DNA of 64,000 bases, taken from positions 62,001-126,000 of the forward strand of contig NZ_JFHC01000005.1 of NCBI RefSeq assembly GCF_000698595.1, read 5' to 3'. Each line of letters opens with the position of its first letter. Position 1 is the stretch's first letter. Source of the DNA: Caballeronia glathei. Lineage in GTDB: Bacteria; Pseudomonadota; Gammaproteobacteria; Burkholderiales; Burkholderiaceae. Shown here piece by piece: positions 10,480-20,181 of the stretch. The translations under genes were made by a program, and so were the position numbers. The notes under the pieces are model-generated. The model was not told where the DNA came from. It made no database searches and saw only the letters and a program-made list of their open reading frames with translations.

Positions 10480-10788
10480 GGTTGGGCGCACGCGCGGCGG
10501 CGCGTCGGTAAGCGAAGGAACGCGTGAAACGGTTCGTCCCGGATGGCTCAAACAACGGCTCGAAACCCGCGAGGCGGGCAAGGATGTTCGCCCTGCGCGA
10601 GCCGCAGCGTCTAATATCCGCTGCCGTCGCGATACTCGTCGAGCGGGTCGCTTAAGATGAATATCGCGCCATTGTGCGTCAGATCGATGCCGTCCGTCAG
10701 CAATCGTAAGGTGCGCAGGGCCGGATGTAACCGCCGGATTTTTAACGGAATACTTAAGACGCGCCGTCCCGGACGCCGCCACGACATC
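10480..10788. other. Divergent intergenic region nsrR / truncated haemoglobin
   Basis: A 309-bp region with no gene I can support. It should hold both promoters. The only regulator-like element seen is an NsrR-type half-site at 10654-10664; the facing half needed for a full 11-1-11 repeat is not recognisable. Confidence 0.5.
10654..10664 (+). promoter_or_regulatory. Possible NsrR half-site
   Basis: AAGATGAATAT matches 9 of 11 positions of the NsrR half-site AAGATGYATTT and lies about 125 bp upstream of the haemoglobin start. A single half-site is weak evidence. Confidence 0.3.
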
Positions 10789-11319
10789 ATGAATCACGAA
10801 ACCGAACCGCCCCGCTACGCCGAGCCCGACGAATCGAACGTGCGCTCGCTCGTCGAAGCGTTCTACCGGCGAGTCGACGACGATCCCCTGCTTGGCCCCA
10901 TTTTTTCGCGCGAGCTGACCGGCCGCTGGGACGAGCATCTCGCGAAAATGACGACGTTCTGGTCGAGCCTCGTGCTGGGCTCGAAGCAGTATCGCGGCAA
11001 CGTGCAGGAAGCGCACCGGCCGCTCGGCGACATCGAGCCGCAGCATTTCGCGCGCTGGCTGTCGCTGTTCCTGAACACGGTCGAGGCGCGTTACGAGCCC
11101 GCCGCGGCGGTGCAGTTCATGGAACCGGCGTTGCGAATCGCGCAGAGCCTGCAGCTCAGCAAATTCGGCTGGGACTACCCGATTCCGGCCGAGCAGCAGG
11201 AACTGCTCGCCGCGCTCAAGCGCCTGCGCACGGGGGGCGAGCCGCAGCCCGACCTGCCCGCTCGCAGCGGCGGCGAGCCGTTTCCGGCCAGGTTCGTCGG
11301 ACGGGGAAAGCCGGGCTGA
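10789..11319 (+). CDS. Group III truncated haemoglobin
   Basis: A 176-residue globin of the 2-over-2 fold, probably handling NO or O2 in the cytoplasm. The core runs from residue 8 to about 140: SNVRSLVEAFYRRVDDDPLLGPIF, then EHLAKMTTFWSSLVLG, then the proximal-His segment EAHRPLGDIEPQHFARWLSLF, which is characteristic of group III. A Gly/Pro-rich tail of about 35 residues follows the core and looks disordered. The ATG at 10789 starts the conserved part. It is divergent from the NO-sensing nsrR, which suggests NO detoxification under NsrR control; that link is inferred. Confidence 0.85.
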   Translation: MNHETEPPRYAEPDESNVRSLVEAFYRRVDDDPLLGPIFSRELTGRWDEHLAKMTTFWSSLVLGSKQYRGNVQEAHRPLGDIEPQHFARWLSLFLNTVEARYEPAAAVQFMEPALRIAQSLQLSKFGWDYPIPAEQQELLAALKRLRTGGEPQPDLPARSGGEPFPARFVGRGKPG

Positions 11320-11355
11320 AAGGCGCCGCCTGGCTCCTGATGCTCGTGCTTGCCC

Positions 11356-11844
11356 CTACTGTTTGCGCGCGTTGCCCGGTGTGCCCGCCTCGACACCCCA
11401 GCGCGCGAGCGCCGAATCGTCCGATTCGCGCGCATCCACCCAGCGCTCGCCAGCTTCCGTCTTTTCCTTCTTCCAGAACGGCGCCTGGGTTTTCAGATAG
11501 TCCATGACGAACGCGCACGACTCGAACGCGTCGGCGCGATGCATCGCGGTCGTCGCGACGAGGACGATCTGGTCGAGCGGCTTCAATTTGCCGATGCGGT
11601 GCACGATCAGCACGTCCGACCCCGGCCAGCGCTCGCGCGCCTGCGCGGCAATCGCCTCGAGCGACTTTTCGGTCATGCCGGGATAGTGCTCGAGCTCCAT
11701 CGTCTCGACGGCGCTGCCTTCATTCAGATCACGCACGGTGCCGACGAAGCACGCCACCGCGCCCACCTTCGGATTCTGCGCGCGCAGCGCAGCGACTTCC
11801 GTGCTGATGTCGAAATCCGCTTCCTGCACCCTGACCCTGGTCAT
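11356..11844 (-). CDS. moaE: Molybdopterin synthase catalytic subunit MoaE
   Basis: A 162-residue large subunit of molybdopterin synthase, which with thiocarboxylated MoaD converts cPMP to molybdopterin. Motifs: GAVACFVGTVRDLN near the N-terminus, ELEHYPGM, VLIVHRIGKL and the catalytic-lysine segment APFWKKE. The ATG at 11844 lies one base after the moaD stop; a GTG three codons earlier, overlapping moaD, is the alternative. It is the last gene of moeA-moaD-moaE, with only 36 bp to the convergent haemoglobin gene. Confidence 0.95.
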   Translation of the reverse strand: MTRVRVQEADFDISTEVAALRAQNPKVGAVACFVGTVRDLNEGSAVETMELEHYPGMTEKSLEAIAAQARERWPGSDVLIVHRIGKLKPLDQIVLVATTAMHRADAFESCAFVMDYLKTQAPFWKKEKTEAGERWVDARESDDSALARWGVEAGTPGNARKQ

Positions 11845-11845
11845 G

Positions 11846-12103
11846 TCAGCCACCCGTCACCGGCGGAAAGAACGCGACTTCGCAGCCTTCCGTGATGCGC
11901 TCCGACGGGTCCGTCATCACGTGATTGCACGCCATGCGCAGCGCGCGGCCTTCTGCAAGCGTCTCGGCCCATGCGCCGCCGCGCGTGCGCAGCCACGCGC
12001 GCACGTCGCCGACGTTCACCACGCCATCGGGCACTTCCACGCTCTCGTTCGCGACGCCGAGCGCTTCACGCACGCTCGCAAAAAACCTCAGTTCCACTTT
12101 CAT
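11846..12103 (-). CDS. moaD: Molybdopterin synthase sulfur-carrier subunit MoaD
   Basis: An 85-residue ubiquitin-fold protein beginning MKVELRFFASVREALG and ending in the essential Gly-Gly (FFPPVTGG), which is adenylated by MoeB and thiocarboxylated to donate sulfur to cPMP. It starts 23 bp after moeA and is one base from moaE, clearly one operon. Confidence 0.94.
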   Translation of the reverse strand: MKVELRFFASVREALGVANESVEVPDGVVNVGDVRAWLRTRGGAWAETLAEGRALRMACNHVMTDPSERITEGCEVAFFPPVTGG

Positions 12104-12126
12104 GATTGCCTTGTTCCGTTGTGCCT

Positions 12127-13395
12127 CTAGCGCATCAGTTCCGAGAACGGGATGAAACGCACGATTTCGCCGGCGATGATCGCGTGGTTCGGCGGGTTGT
12201 CGATCAGGCCGTCGCCCCATACCGTCGATGTCAGCACGGCGGAGCTCTGGTTCTCGAACACGTCGAGGCCGCCCGCCTCGTTCACGCGCGCCCGCAGGAA
12301 TTCGTTGCGCCGGTCGCCCTTCTTCTGCGAAAAGTCGGCGCGCATCGAGTGGACGCGCGGCGCCACCGATTCCACGCCCGCGAGCCGCAGGATGAACGGC
12401 CGCACGAACAGCAGGAAAGTGCAGAAGCTCGACACGGGATTGCCCGGCAGGCCGATGAAAAACGCCTCGTCGCCATCGCCCGGCTCGCCGCGCCGCACGG
12501 CGCCGAACGCGAGCGGCTTGCCCGGCTTCATCGCGATCTGCCACATCGCGATGCGCCCTTGCGCCTCCACCGCCGGCTTCACGTGATCTTCCTCGCCCAC
12601 CGAGACGCCGCCGCACGTGAGAATCAGGTCGTGATCGCGCGCCGCCTGCCGCAGCGCGTCGCGGGTGGCGTCGAGCCGGTCGGGCACGATGCCGAGATCG
12701 GTCACGTCGCAGCCGAGCTTCGCGAGCAGCGCGCGCAGCGTGAAGCGGTTGGAGTTGTAGATCGCGCCGGGACGCAGCGGCTCGCCGGGCATCGTGAGTT
12801 CGTCGCCGGTGAAGAAGACGGCGACGCGCGTCTTTCTCACCACCTCGAGCGCAGCGCAGCCGACCGATGCCGCGAGCCCCAGCGCCTGCGGCGTGAGCCG
12901 CGTGCCGGCGGGCAGGATCACCGAGCCCTGGCGGATGTCCGCGCCCTGCCGCGTGATCCATTCGCCGCTGGCTGGCGCCTGTGCGAACGCGACATGGCCG
13001 TCGGCGGACGCGTTCGCCATTTCCTGCATCACGATCGTGTCGGCGCCCGGCGGCACGGTCGCGCCGGTGAACACGCGCGCCGCCGTGCCCGCCGCGAGCG
13101 GCCCGGCGACGTGCCCCGCGGGTACGCGCTGCGAGACCGGCAGCACGACGGGCGCGCCCTCCGATGCGCCCGCGAGGTCCGCCGCGCGCACCGCGTAGCC
13201 GTCCATGGAACTCGTGTGCATCGGCGGGACGTCGAGCGGCGACACCACGTCGGTGGCGAGGACGCGCCCGAGGGCGTCGAGGGTATCGATGGTCTCGATG
13301 CCCGGGACGCGGCGCGCCGCGGCGAGCAGGATCTCGAGCGCTTCGGCAGTGGCGAGCATGGGCGGGCGTGAGGGGGCAGCGGGCGTGGATGACAT
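12127..13395 (-). CDS. moeA: Molybdopterin molybdenumtransferase MoeA
   Basis: This 422-residue enzyme inserts molybdate into adenylated molybdopterin, the last step of Moco synthesis. Family motifs: VSPLDVPPMHTSSMDGYAVR, then IRQGSVILPAGTRL, the MogA-like domain with VAVFFTGDELTMPG and NSNRFTLRALL, LTCGGVSVGEEDH, and FIGLPGNPVSSF. It is full length and first in the moeA-moaD-moaE operon. moaA, moaB and moaC are not in the window. Confidence 0.96.
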   Translation of the reverse strand: MSSTPAAPSRPPMLATAEALEILLAAARRVPGIETIDTLDALGRVLATDVVSPLDVPPMHTSSMDGYAVRAADLAGASEGAPVVLPVSQRVPAGHVAGPLAAGTAARVFTGATVPPGADTIVMQEMANASADGHVAFAQAPASGEWITRQGADIRQGSVILPAGTRLTPQALGLAASVGCAALEVVRKTRVAVFFTGDELTMPGEPLRPGAIYNSNRFTLRALLAKLGCDVTDLGIVPDRLDATRDALRQAARDHDLILTCGGVSVGEEDHVKPAVEAQGRIAMWQIAMKPGKPLAFGAVRRGEPGDGDEAFFIGLPGNPVSSFCTFLLFVRPFILRLAGVESVAPRVHSMRADFSQKKGDRRNEFLRARVNEAGGLDVFENQSSAVLTSTVWGDGLIDNPPNHAIIAGEIVRFIPFSELMR

Positions 13396-13797
13396 GGGGT
13401 GGGAGCTGAGCGCCGGTGAACGCGTTCGTCAGGGTCGGTGAAAGCGGAAGCAACTATTGTAGCGACAAGCGGCCGACTCGATCGGGGCGGCGGGCGGCCA
13501 CACCGGGCGGCCGCCACTGCGCCGGAAATGGACCTCCGATCACGCGAGCGGCATTTCCGCGGCACTCAACGGCCTCGCGTCTCCTGTGACGCGAGCGTCG
13601 TGTGACCGCGCGCGAGGTCCGAACCAGGCCCAGTCGAAGCCCGAATCACGCCAAACGGGGAACGAGCAGAGCGCGAGCGTCTCCACCCCCGCCTGCCCCG
13701 AAACACCGCACACAACGAACGAATCCGCCCCGCGCGCCGACGCGCGCCCCCCACCCTCGGTGATACACTCGCACCACACTTTTCGACTCCTTTTTCC
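13396..13797. other. Divergent intergenic region moeA / Nudix
   Basis: A 402-bp GC-rich region with no gene I can support. On the minus strand TACAAT (13461-13456) could be the moeA -10 box, without a clear -35. Nothing else stands out. Confidence 0.4.
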
Positions 13798-14343
13798 ATG
13801 AAATTCTGCTCCGTCTGCGGCCACGAGGTCGGCCTGTGCATCCCGCCCGGCGACAATCGCGAACGCTTCGTGTGCGGCAACTGCGGCACCGTTCACTATC
13901 AGAATCCGCGCAACGTGGTCGGCACCGTGCCGGTCTGGGACGACAAGGTTCTGCTCTGCCGCCGCGCGATCGAGCCACGCTACGGCTACTGGACGCTGCC
14001 CGCGGGCTTCATGGAAATGGACGAGACCACGAGCGAAGGCGCCGCGCGCGAAACGCTGGAGGAAGCCGGCGCGCGCGTCGAGATCCAGAGCCTTTTCACG
14101 CTCCTCAACGTGCCGCACGTGCACCAGGTGCATCTTTTCTACCTCGCGCGCCTGCTCGACATCGACGTCGACGCCGGCGAGGAAAGCCTCGAAGTGAAGC
14201 TTTTCGACGAAAGCGAAATCCCCTGGGACGAGATCGCGTTCCCCACGGTCGGCCAGACGCTGCGCTTTTTCTTTGCCGACCGCGCCGCCGGCAACTACAC
14301 CCTTCACACCGGCGACATCTTCCGCACCCTGCGCGACGGCTGA
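13798..14343 (+). CDS. Zinc-ribbon Nudix hydrolase
   Basis: A 181-residue Nudix pyrophosphatase. An N-terminal zinc ribbon (C4-x2-C7 and C26-x2-C29) is followed by the Nudix fold. The Nudix box is intact: [20 protein letters not shown] then AGA, fitting GX5EX7REUXEEXGU. The substrate cannot be told from sequence; zinc-ribbon members resemble NudC/NADH pyrophosphatase-like enzymes. It is 14 bp upstream of aat and probably co-transcribed with aat and bpt. Confidence 0.88.
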   Translation: MKFCSVCGHEVGLCIPPGDNRERFVCGNCGTVHYQNPRNVVGTVPVWDDKVLLCRRAIEPRYGYWTLPAGFMEMDETTSEGAARETLEEAGARVEIQSLFTLLNVPHVHQVHLFYLARLLDIDVDAGEESLEVKLFDESEIPWDEIAFPTVGQTLRFFFADRAAGNYTLHTGDIFRTLRDG

Positions 14344-14357
14344 GCGGAGCGCCCACC

Positions 14358-15089
14358 ATGGTTCCGTGGCTCGCACCGGACGATCCGTTTCCGCCCGTCG
14401 AGCGCGCGCTCGGCGCGACGAGCGGCGCGCCGGGCCTGCTTGCCGCAAGCGCGGATCTCCTGCCGTCGCGGCTCATCGATGCCTATCGGCGCGGCATCTT
14501 CCCGTGGTACTCGGACGGCCAGCCGGTGCTCTGGTGGAGCCCCGATCCGCGCATGGTCCTCTTTCCGCGGGAATTCAAGGTGTCGGATTCGCTGCGCAAG
14601 GTGCTAAAGCGCGTGCTGCGCGAGCCGCGCTGGGAAGTGCGTGTCGACCACGACTTCGCCGCCGTGATGCGCGCGTGCGCGCAGACGCCGCGCGAAGGCC
14701 AGCGCGGCACGTGGATCACGGCGGACATCGTCGAGGCCTATTCCACGCTGCATCGCGCAGGCGACGCGCACAGCGTCGAAACGTGGTTCGACGGCGAGCG
14801 CGTGGGCGGCCTCTACGGCGTGTCGTTCGGCAAGATGTTTTTCGGCGAATCGATGTTCGCGCACAGAAGCGACGCGTCGAAAATCGCGCTCGCGGCGCTC
14901 GTCGGCCACTTGCGCCGCCATGAAATTGAGATGATAGACTGTCAGCAGAATACGTCGCATCTGGCGTCGCTGGGCGGCCGCGAGATCGCGCGCCGTGCGT
15001 TCGTCACGCACTTGCGCGGCGCGGTCGCGCAGCCGCCGATTCCCTGGCACTTCGACAAGACCGCTCTTCTCGATGTGCTCGCGCGCTGA
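14358..15089 (+). CDS. aat: Leucyl/phenylalanyl-tRNA--protein transferase
   Basis: This 243-residue cytosolic enzyme adds Leu or Phe from tRNA to N-terminal Arg or Lys of proteins, making ClpAP/ClpS N-degrons. Motifs: [46 protein letters not shown] and the conserved [14 protein letters not shown]. The ATG at 14358 starts 14 bp after the Nudix stop. It is followed by bpt, so both branches of the bacterial N-end rule are encoded together. Confidence 0.95.
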   Translation: MVPWLAPDDPFPPVERALGATSGAPGLLAASADLLPSRLIDAYRRGIFPWYSDGQPVLWWSPDPRMVLFPREFKVSDSLRKVLKRVLREPRWEVRVDHDFAAVMRACAQTPREGQRGTWITADIVEAYSTLHRAGDAHSVETWFDGERVGGLYGVSFGKMFFGESMFAHRSDASKIALAALVGHLRRHEIEMIDCQQNTSHLASLGGREIARRAFVTHLRGAVAQPPIPWHFDKTALLDVLAR

Positions 15090-15179
15090 TACGACGCAAG
15101 ACTCGATGACTGCTCGCGTGACTGGCGTAGTCGCGCAACCGTCCGGGACCGAGAGAAGACGACTGCGAGAGCCGCCAAC

Positions 15180-15998
15180 GTGACTCACCCCAACGAGCTG
15201 CCGCTTTCACCGCTTTCCGCGCTGCAATTCTATGCAACAGCGCCCTATCCCTGCAGCTATCTGGACGGGCGCATCGCCCGCTCGCAGGTCGCGACGCCAA
15301 GCCATCTGATCAACTCCGACGTCTACACCGAACTCGTCAAGGCGGGCTTCCGGCGCTCGGGCGTGTTCACCTATCGCCCGTACTGCGACGGCTGCCGCGC
15401 GTGCGTGCCGGTGCGCGTGCCGATCGCGCGCTTTTCGCCGAACCGCACGCAGCGGCGCGTGTGGAAGCAGCATGGCGGCCTGATCGCGAGCGTCGCCCCG
15501 CTTCACTACGACGAGGAGCACTACGCGCTCTACATGCGCTACCAGTCGGCGCGTCACGCGGGCGGCGGCATGGACCGCGACAGCCGCGACCAGTACGAGC
15601 AGTTCCTGCTGCAGAGCCGGATCAATTCGCGCCTCGTCGAATTCCGCGAGCCCGCGCATCCGGGCCATCCGGACGTGCCCGGCGAACTGCGCATGATCAG
15701 CATGATCGACATCCTCGGCGACGGGCTCTCGTCGGTGTACACGTTCTTCGAGCCGGGTCTCTCGCGCACGAGTTTCGGCACCTACAACATCCTCTGGCAG
15801 ATCGAGCAGGCGAAAAGCCTCGATCTGCCGTACGTGTACCTCGGCTACTGGATCCGCGAAAGCGACAAGATGGCGTACAAGGCCAATTTCCGGCCGCTGG
15901 AAGGACTCGTCGACGGCCGCTGGTCCCTGCTCGACCCCGCCACGACGCACTCCGCCGGCACCCCGCCGATGCCGGGAAAAATGCCGCCCTCGCGCTAG
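15180..15998 (+). CDS. bpt: Aspartate/glutamate leucyltransferase (Bpt, arginyltransferase-like)
   Basis: A 272-residue member of the bacterial Ate1-like family. Bpt transfers Leu to N-terminal Asp/Glu. The Cys-rich N-terminus typical of the family is present ([25 protein letters not shown]), and the C-terminal acetyltransferase-like fold includes [20 protein letters not shown] and [20 protein letters not shown]. The start is a GTG at 15180, which fits the family N-terminus ([19 protein letters not shown]). It follows aat by 90 bp. Confidence 0.93.
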   Translation: MTHPNELPLSPLSALQFYATAPYPCSYLDGRIARSQVATPSHLINSDVYTELVKAGFRRSGVFTYRPYCDGCRACVPVRVPIARFSPNRTQRRVWKQHGGLIASVAPLHYDEEHYALYMRYQSARHAGGGMDRDSRDQYEQFLLQSRINSRLVEFREPAHPGHPDVPGELRMISMIDILGDGLSSVYTFFEPGLSRTSFGTYNILWQIEQAKSLDLPYVYLGYWIRESDKMAYKANFRPLEGLVDGRWSLLDPATTHSAGTPPMPGKMPPSR

Positions 15999-16165
15999 CC
16001 GCCGCGCCGGGCCCGGCTTCGCCGATGCCGCCGGGCCATCGCCGGCACGACATGCGCGCCGCTATCCGGCCTCCTGCAATCGGCATTGTCCGAAATCCCG
16101 GGGAGGCACCGCCAAAGCCGGTAAAATAGCGGGTCCCAATTTTTGCCGTCGCCGGCCTCCCCTTC

Positions 16166-17188
16166 GTGCTCAGTTCTCTTTACCCGCTCGCCCGCGCCCG
16201 CCTATTTCGCATGGACGCGGAAGACGCGCACCACCTGACGCTTCGCATGCTCGGCGCCGCCGGACGCACGGGACTCGCCGGCATGCTCGCGAAGCGCCTG
16301 CCGGACTCGCCGCGCAAGGTCATGGGCCTCACGTTTCCGAACCCGGTCGGGCTCGCGGCAGGGCTCGACAAGGACGGCGCGTGCATCGACGGGCTCGGGG
16401 CGCTCGGCTTCGGCTTCATCGAAGTGGGAACGGTCACGCCGCGCGCCCAGCCGGGCAACCCGCGCCCGCGCATCTTCCGCCTGCCGGACGCGGACGCGCT
16501 CATCAACCGCATGGGTTTCAACAACCGCGGCGTCGACCAGTTCGTCGCGAACGTGCAAGCCGCGCGCTACCAGGGCGTTCTGGGCCTCAATATCGGCAAG
16601 AACGCCGACACGCCGATCGAGCGCGCCGCCGACGACTATCTCTACTGCCTCGAACGCGTCTATCCGTTCGCGAGCTACGTGACGATCAACATTTCGTCGC
16701 CGAACACGAAGAACCTGCGCCAGTTGCAGGGCGCGGACGAGCTCGATTCCCTGCTCGGCGCGCTGAAGGACAAGCAGCAGCGCCTTTCCGACCTGCACGG
16801 CAAGCTCGTGCCGCTCGCGCTGAAAATAGCGCCCGATCTCGACGACGAGCAGATCAAGGCGATCGCGGGCACGCTGCTGCGCCACCGGATAGACGGCGTG
16901 ATCGCGACCAACACCACACTCTCGCGCACGGCGGTCACCGGCATGCCGCACGGCGACGAGGCGGGCGGCCTGTCGGGCAAGCCCGTGTTCGAGGCGTCGA
17001 ACAACGTGATCCGCAAGCTGCGCGCCGAAGTCGGCACGGAAGTGCCGATCATCGGCGTGGGCGGCATCTTTTCCGGTGAAGACGCGCGGGCGAAGCTCGC
17101 GGCGGGCGCATCGCTCGTGCAGCTGTACACCGGGCTCATCTATCGCGGACCGGCGCTCGTGACCGAATGCGTCGAGGCGCTCGCGTAA
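16166..17188 (+). CDS. pyrD: Dihydroorotate dehydrogenase (quinone), class 2
   Basis: A 340-residue membrane-associated flavoenzyme of pyrimidine synthesis, oxidising dihydroorotate with quinone. The amphipathic N-terminal helix is followed by [38 protein letters not shown], the active-site serine in [11 protein letters not shown] (about Ser177), TNTT and [11 protein letters not shown] with the phosphate-binding end. The GTG start at 16166 gives the canonical [14 protein letters not shown] opening. TAAAAT about 45 bp upstream could be a -10 box. Confidence 0.96.
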   Translation: MLSSLYPLARARLFRMDAEDAHHLTLRMLGAAGRTGLAGMLAKRLPDSPRKVMGLTFPNPVGLAAGLDKDGACIDGLGALGFGFIEVGTVTPRAQPGNPRPRIFRLPDADALINRMGFNNRGVDQFVANVQAARYQGVLGLNIGKNADTPIERAADDYLYCLERVYPFASYVTINISSPNTKNLRQLQGADELDSLLGALKDKQQRLSDLHGKLVPLALKIAPDLDDEQIKAIAGTLLRHRIDGVIATNTTLSRTAVTGMPHGDEAGGLSGKPVFEASNNVIRKLRAEVGTEVPIIGVGGIFSGEDARAKLAAGASLVQLYTGLIYRGPALVTECVEALA

Positions 17189-17311
17189 TATAGAAATAAA
17201 CAAACGATATTTAATGGGCGATTGGCTTTTGACTATCATCGCCCCACTTGATGCCCGTGGCAGCACCACGCGGCACGTCGTACGAAAATCAACCAGGAGG
17301 TAAAGAACACG

Positions 17312-18103
17312 ATGAAATTGTCCCTGCTGAAGAAAGTGCTGGTGGCCGGCCTGATCGGCGCGTCCCTTTCGGGCGCAGCCCACGCGGAAGACCTGCTCGA
17401 CAGCGTCAAGGCGCGCGGCACGCTGCGCGTGGGTGTCGAAGGCACCTTCCCGCCGTTCAACTCGAAGACGCCGCAGGGCGAACTGGTCGGCTTCGACATC
17501 GACATCGCGAAGGCCGTCGCCGCGAAGCTCGGCGTCAAGCCGGAGTTCGTCACGACGGAGTGGAGCGGCATCATCGCGGGCCTGCAGGCAGGCAAGTTCG
17601 ACGTGATCGTGAACCAGGTCGGCATCACCGACGCCCGCAAGCAGACGCTCGACTTCTCGCCCGCCTACACGTACTCGAACGCGCAGCTGATCCAGCGCAA
17701 GGACGACAAGCGCGAGTTCAAGTCGCTTGAGGAGCTGAAGGGCAAGAAGCTCGGTGTCGCGCTCGGCACGAACTACATGGACATGGCGAAGGCCGTGCCG
17801 GGCATCGACGTGAAGACGTATCCGGGCGCGCCCGAATACCTGCGCGATCTCGCGGCCGGGCGGCTCGACGCGGCCCTCAACGACCGCCTGATGCTCGCGT
17901 ATCTGACGAAGAATTCGCAGTTGCCGCTGCGCCCGGGCTCGAACGTCGGCGCGGGCAATCCGTCGGGCATTCCGTTCAAGAAGGGCAATCCGAAGTTCCA
18001 GAAGGCCATCGACGACGCAATGACCCAGCTCGAACAGGACGGCACGTTCACGAAGATCTCCGACAAGTGGTTCGGCATCGACGTGACGAAGCCTGCCAAG
18101 TAA
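17312..18103 (+). CDS. ABC transporter substrate-binding protein, cystine/polar amino acid type
   Basis: A 263-residue periplasmic binding protein. The signal peptide ends at AHA-ED (about residue 25), followed by the family-3 solute-binding fold: GTLRVGVEGTFPPFN, FDIDIAKAVAAKLG, SGIIAGLQAGKFDVI, DFSPAYTYSNAQL. It looks most like cystine-binding FliY/TcyJ-type proteins. AGGAGG lies just upstream of the ATG. The permease gene follows, but no ATP-binding gene is adjacent. The 120 bp before it are AT-rich (TAATATAGAAATAAACAAAC) and likely hold the promoter. Confidence 0.88.
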   Translation: MKLSLLKKVLVAGLIGASLSGAAHAEDLLDSVKARGTLRVGVEGTFPPFNSKTPQGELVGFDIDIAKAVAAKLGVKPEFVTTEWSGIIAGLQAGKFDVIVNQVGITDARKQTLDFSPAYTYSNAQLIQRKDDKREFKSLEELKGKKLGVALGTNYMDMAKAVPGIDVKTYPGAPEYLRDLAAGRLDAALNDRLMLAYLTKNSQLPLRPGSNVGAGNPSGIPFKKGNPKFQKAIDDAMTQLEQDGTFTKISDKWFGIDVTKPAK

Positions 18104-18166
18104 GGCCTCCGGCCGCAGCGAACCGCCGGCGCGCCCCATGCGGGCGCCCGCCGGACGCGGGAACCG

Positions 18167-18205
18167 AAGGGCGGCATCCGGTGGCGGTGCCGCCCTTCAC
18201 TTTTT
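18167..18205 (+). terminator. Intrinsic terminator-like hairpin between binding protein and permease genes
   Basis: A 10-bp stem (AAGGGCGGCA / TGCCGCCCTT) with an 11-nt loop is followed by CACTTTTT. Its place between binding protein and permease suggests partial termination, giving more binding protein than permease. Confidence 0.65.
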
Positions 18206-18270
18206 CGGTGCCGGTTTATGATGTGCGCTTTCGCGCGTCTGCCCAACCTGCCGGCTAACTTTTCGCCCAC

Positions 18271-18930
18271 ATGTCCACGACATCCCTGCTCGTCCAATCC
18301 GCTCCTGTGCTCGCGCAGGGCGCCCTCCTGACGATCAAGTTCGCCCTCTATTCGATGTTCTTCGGCCTGATTGCGGCCGTCGTGCTCGCGCTGATGGGCA
18401 TCAGCCGCAGCCGGGCGCTCGTCGCGATCGGCCGCTGCTACGTGAGCGTGATGCGCGGCACGCCCCTGCTCGTGCAGATATTCGTGATCTATTACGGGCT
18501 GCCGAGCCTCGGCATCTCGCTCGAACCGACGCCCGCGGGCGTGATCGCGCTGTCGGCGAACGTGGCGGCGTATCTGTCGGAGAGCATGCGCGGCGCGATT
18601 CTCGGGATTCACACCGGCCAGTGGCTCGCCGCCTACAGCCTGGGGCTCTCGCGCACGCAGACGCTGCGCTACGTGATCGGGCCGCAGGCGCTCCGGATCG
18701 CGGTGCCGAGCCTGTCGAACAGCCTCATCAGCCTCATCAAGGATACGTCGCTCGTGTCGGTCATCACCGTGACGGAACTGCTGCGCAGCGCGCAGGAAGT
18801 GATCGCCGCGACCTATCAGCCGCTGCCGCTCTATCTCGCGGCGGCGTTCGTCTACTGGGTGCTGTGCAGCGTGCTCGAATTCGTGCAGCGGCGCTTCGAG
18901 CGGCGCCTCGCGCTGCCCGGACGCCACTGA
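18271..18930 (+). CDS. ABC transporter permease, cystine/polar amino acid type
   Basis: A 219-residue inner-membrane permease of the HisMQ/TcyB family, with about five membrane helices (first at residues 12-40). The MRGTPLLVQIFVIYYGLP motif is typical of polar amino-acid permeases. The cytoplasmic EAA-like loop, which contacts the ATPase, is GQWLAAYSLGLSRTQTLRYV then IGPQAL. It is probably the partner of the binding protein upstream. The ATPase must be encoded elsewhere. Confidence 0.88.
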   Translation: MSTTSLLVQSAPVLAQGALLTIKFALYSMFFGLIAAVVLALMGISRSRALVAIGRCYVSVMRGTPLLVQIFVIYYGLPSLGISLEPTPAGVIALSANVAAYLSESMRGAILGIHTGQWLAAYSLGLSRTQTLRYVIGPQALRIAVPSLSNSLISLIKDTSLVSVITVTELLRSAQEVIAATYQPLPLYLAAAFVYWVLCSVLEFVQRRFERRLALPGRH

Positions 18931-19007
18931 GGCGCCGCCCGCACGCCTTTACGCCTTCCGCTGGCACCCGTTCGCAAGCGCCTGCTTCAAGCCCCTGTTT
19001 CAGGCCT

Positions 19008-19988
19008 CTATTCGCTCTCGAAGGGAAAGCGCAGGCCCAGATCGCGGCGCGCGGCGTCGATGATGGCGATCATGCGCATCGAGGTGGCATGCGACATCAC
19101 CGGGCTCTCGATCGCCCCGGCGCGCAGCAGTTCGCAGAAATGCGCGGTCTCGTAGTTGAGGCCGCCGCCTTCGAACGGCGCATCGAGTTCCACCGTGCGG
19201 CCGTCGAGATACCGGACCGTCGCGCGAGCCGGGTTCCACCAGTTCTCGTGGATCGTGGCCGTGCCGAGCGTGCCGCCGATGAGCGCGTCGCCCCGCCCCT
19301 GCAAATCCATTCCGCAGAATAGCTGCGCGACGCCGCGCTCGTGGCGCACGTTGAGGCTCGCGAACGTGTCGACGCCCGTCGGGCCGAGCCGGCCGATCGT
19401 CTGCACGTCGAGCGCTTCACCCAGCCAGTCGACGGCGAGAAACGCCTCGTAGACGCCGATGTCGAGCAGCGCGCCGCCGCCGCTGTCCATCGAATACGAC
19501 GGATGGTCCAGCGGGACGTTCGCCATCGAGCAGCCCGCGCGCACGAGCCCGATCGCGCCGATCGGGTCGGCCGCCAGATGCGCGCGCAACTGGCCGTAGA
19601 GCGGATAGAACGGCGGCTTCATCGCTTCCATGAAGAGCAGCTTCGACGCGCGCGCCGTGTCGATCATCTTCTGCAACGTGCGCGCATTCACCGCCGCGGG
19701 CTTCTCGCACAGCACGGGCTTGCCGGCCGAGAACGCGGCGAGCGCGTACTGCGGGTGGCTGTCCTGCATGGTGGCGATGTAGAGCGCGTCGATGCCGCCC
19801 ATGAGCGCGTCGAAGCTGTCGAACGCACGCGCCCCGAACGCCGCGGCAAGCGCGCGGGCGGGTTCCGGCCGCCGCGACCAGACGCCGCTCAGCACGGCGC
19901 CCGGCACGTGCGCGAGCCCCTGCGCGAAACGCCGCGCGATCCGGCCTGCGCCGACGATGCCCCAGCGGATCGTGGTGTCGTTGCTCAT
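19008..19988 (-). CDS. Gfo/Idh/MocA family oxidoreductase
   Basis: A 326-residue NAD(P)-dependent dehydrogenase. The Rossmann start is IRWGIVGAGRIARRFAQGL, followed by the AGKPVLCEKPAAVN motif with the catalytic Lys of the EKP signature, and a C-terminal beta-sheet domain (MDSGGGALLDIGVYEAFLAV). It resembles trans-1,2-dihydrobenzene-1,2-diol or sugar dehydrogenases; the substrate is not predictable. MSNDTT at 19988 is the preferred start, because the upstream extension has no family-like sequence. It is convergent with the permease, 77 bp away. Confidence 0.85.
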   Translation of the reverse strand: MSNDTTIRWGIVGAGRIARRFAQGLAHVPGAVLSGVWSRRPEPARALAAAFGARAFDSFDALMGGIDALYIATMQDSHPQYALAAFSAGKPVLCEKPAAVNARTLQKMIDTARASKLLFMEAMKPPFYPLYGQLRAHLAADPIGAIGLVRAGCSMANVPLDHPSYSMDSGGGALLDIGVYEAFLAVDWLGEALDVQTIGRLGPTGVDTFASLNVRHERGVAQLFCGMDLQGRGDALIGGTLGTATIHENWWNPARATVRYLDGRTVELDAPFEGGGLNYETAHFCELLRAGAIESPVMSHATSMRMIAIIDAARRDLGLRFPFESE

Positions 19989-20181
19989 CGATTGCTTCTC
20001 CCTCGAGGTCGTGTGGCGGAGATATCCGCATCGCGACGCATTGTGCCTCAAGCGCATGACGATGCCGGGCACCGCGCGCCGGCACCGCAGTTCAGGGGCT
20101 CAGGAAAGGGATGAATTACGGACGCCGCCGACCCGCGCGACGCACCTGAAACGAGCGGTCAAAAAGAGCGGCTCAGAAAGC

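Noticed and set aside
13540..14448. 302-codon minus-strand frame opposite the Nudix gene
   Set aside because: The plus strand encodes an intact zinc ribbon and Nudix box, so the minus frame is a shadow.
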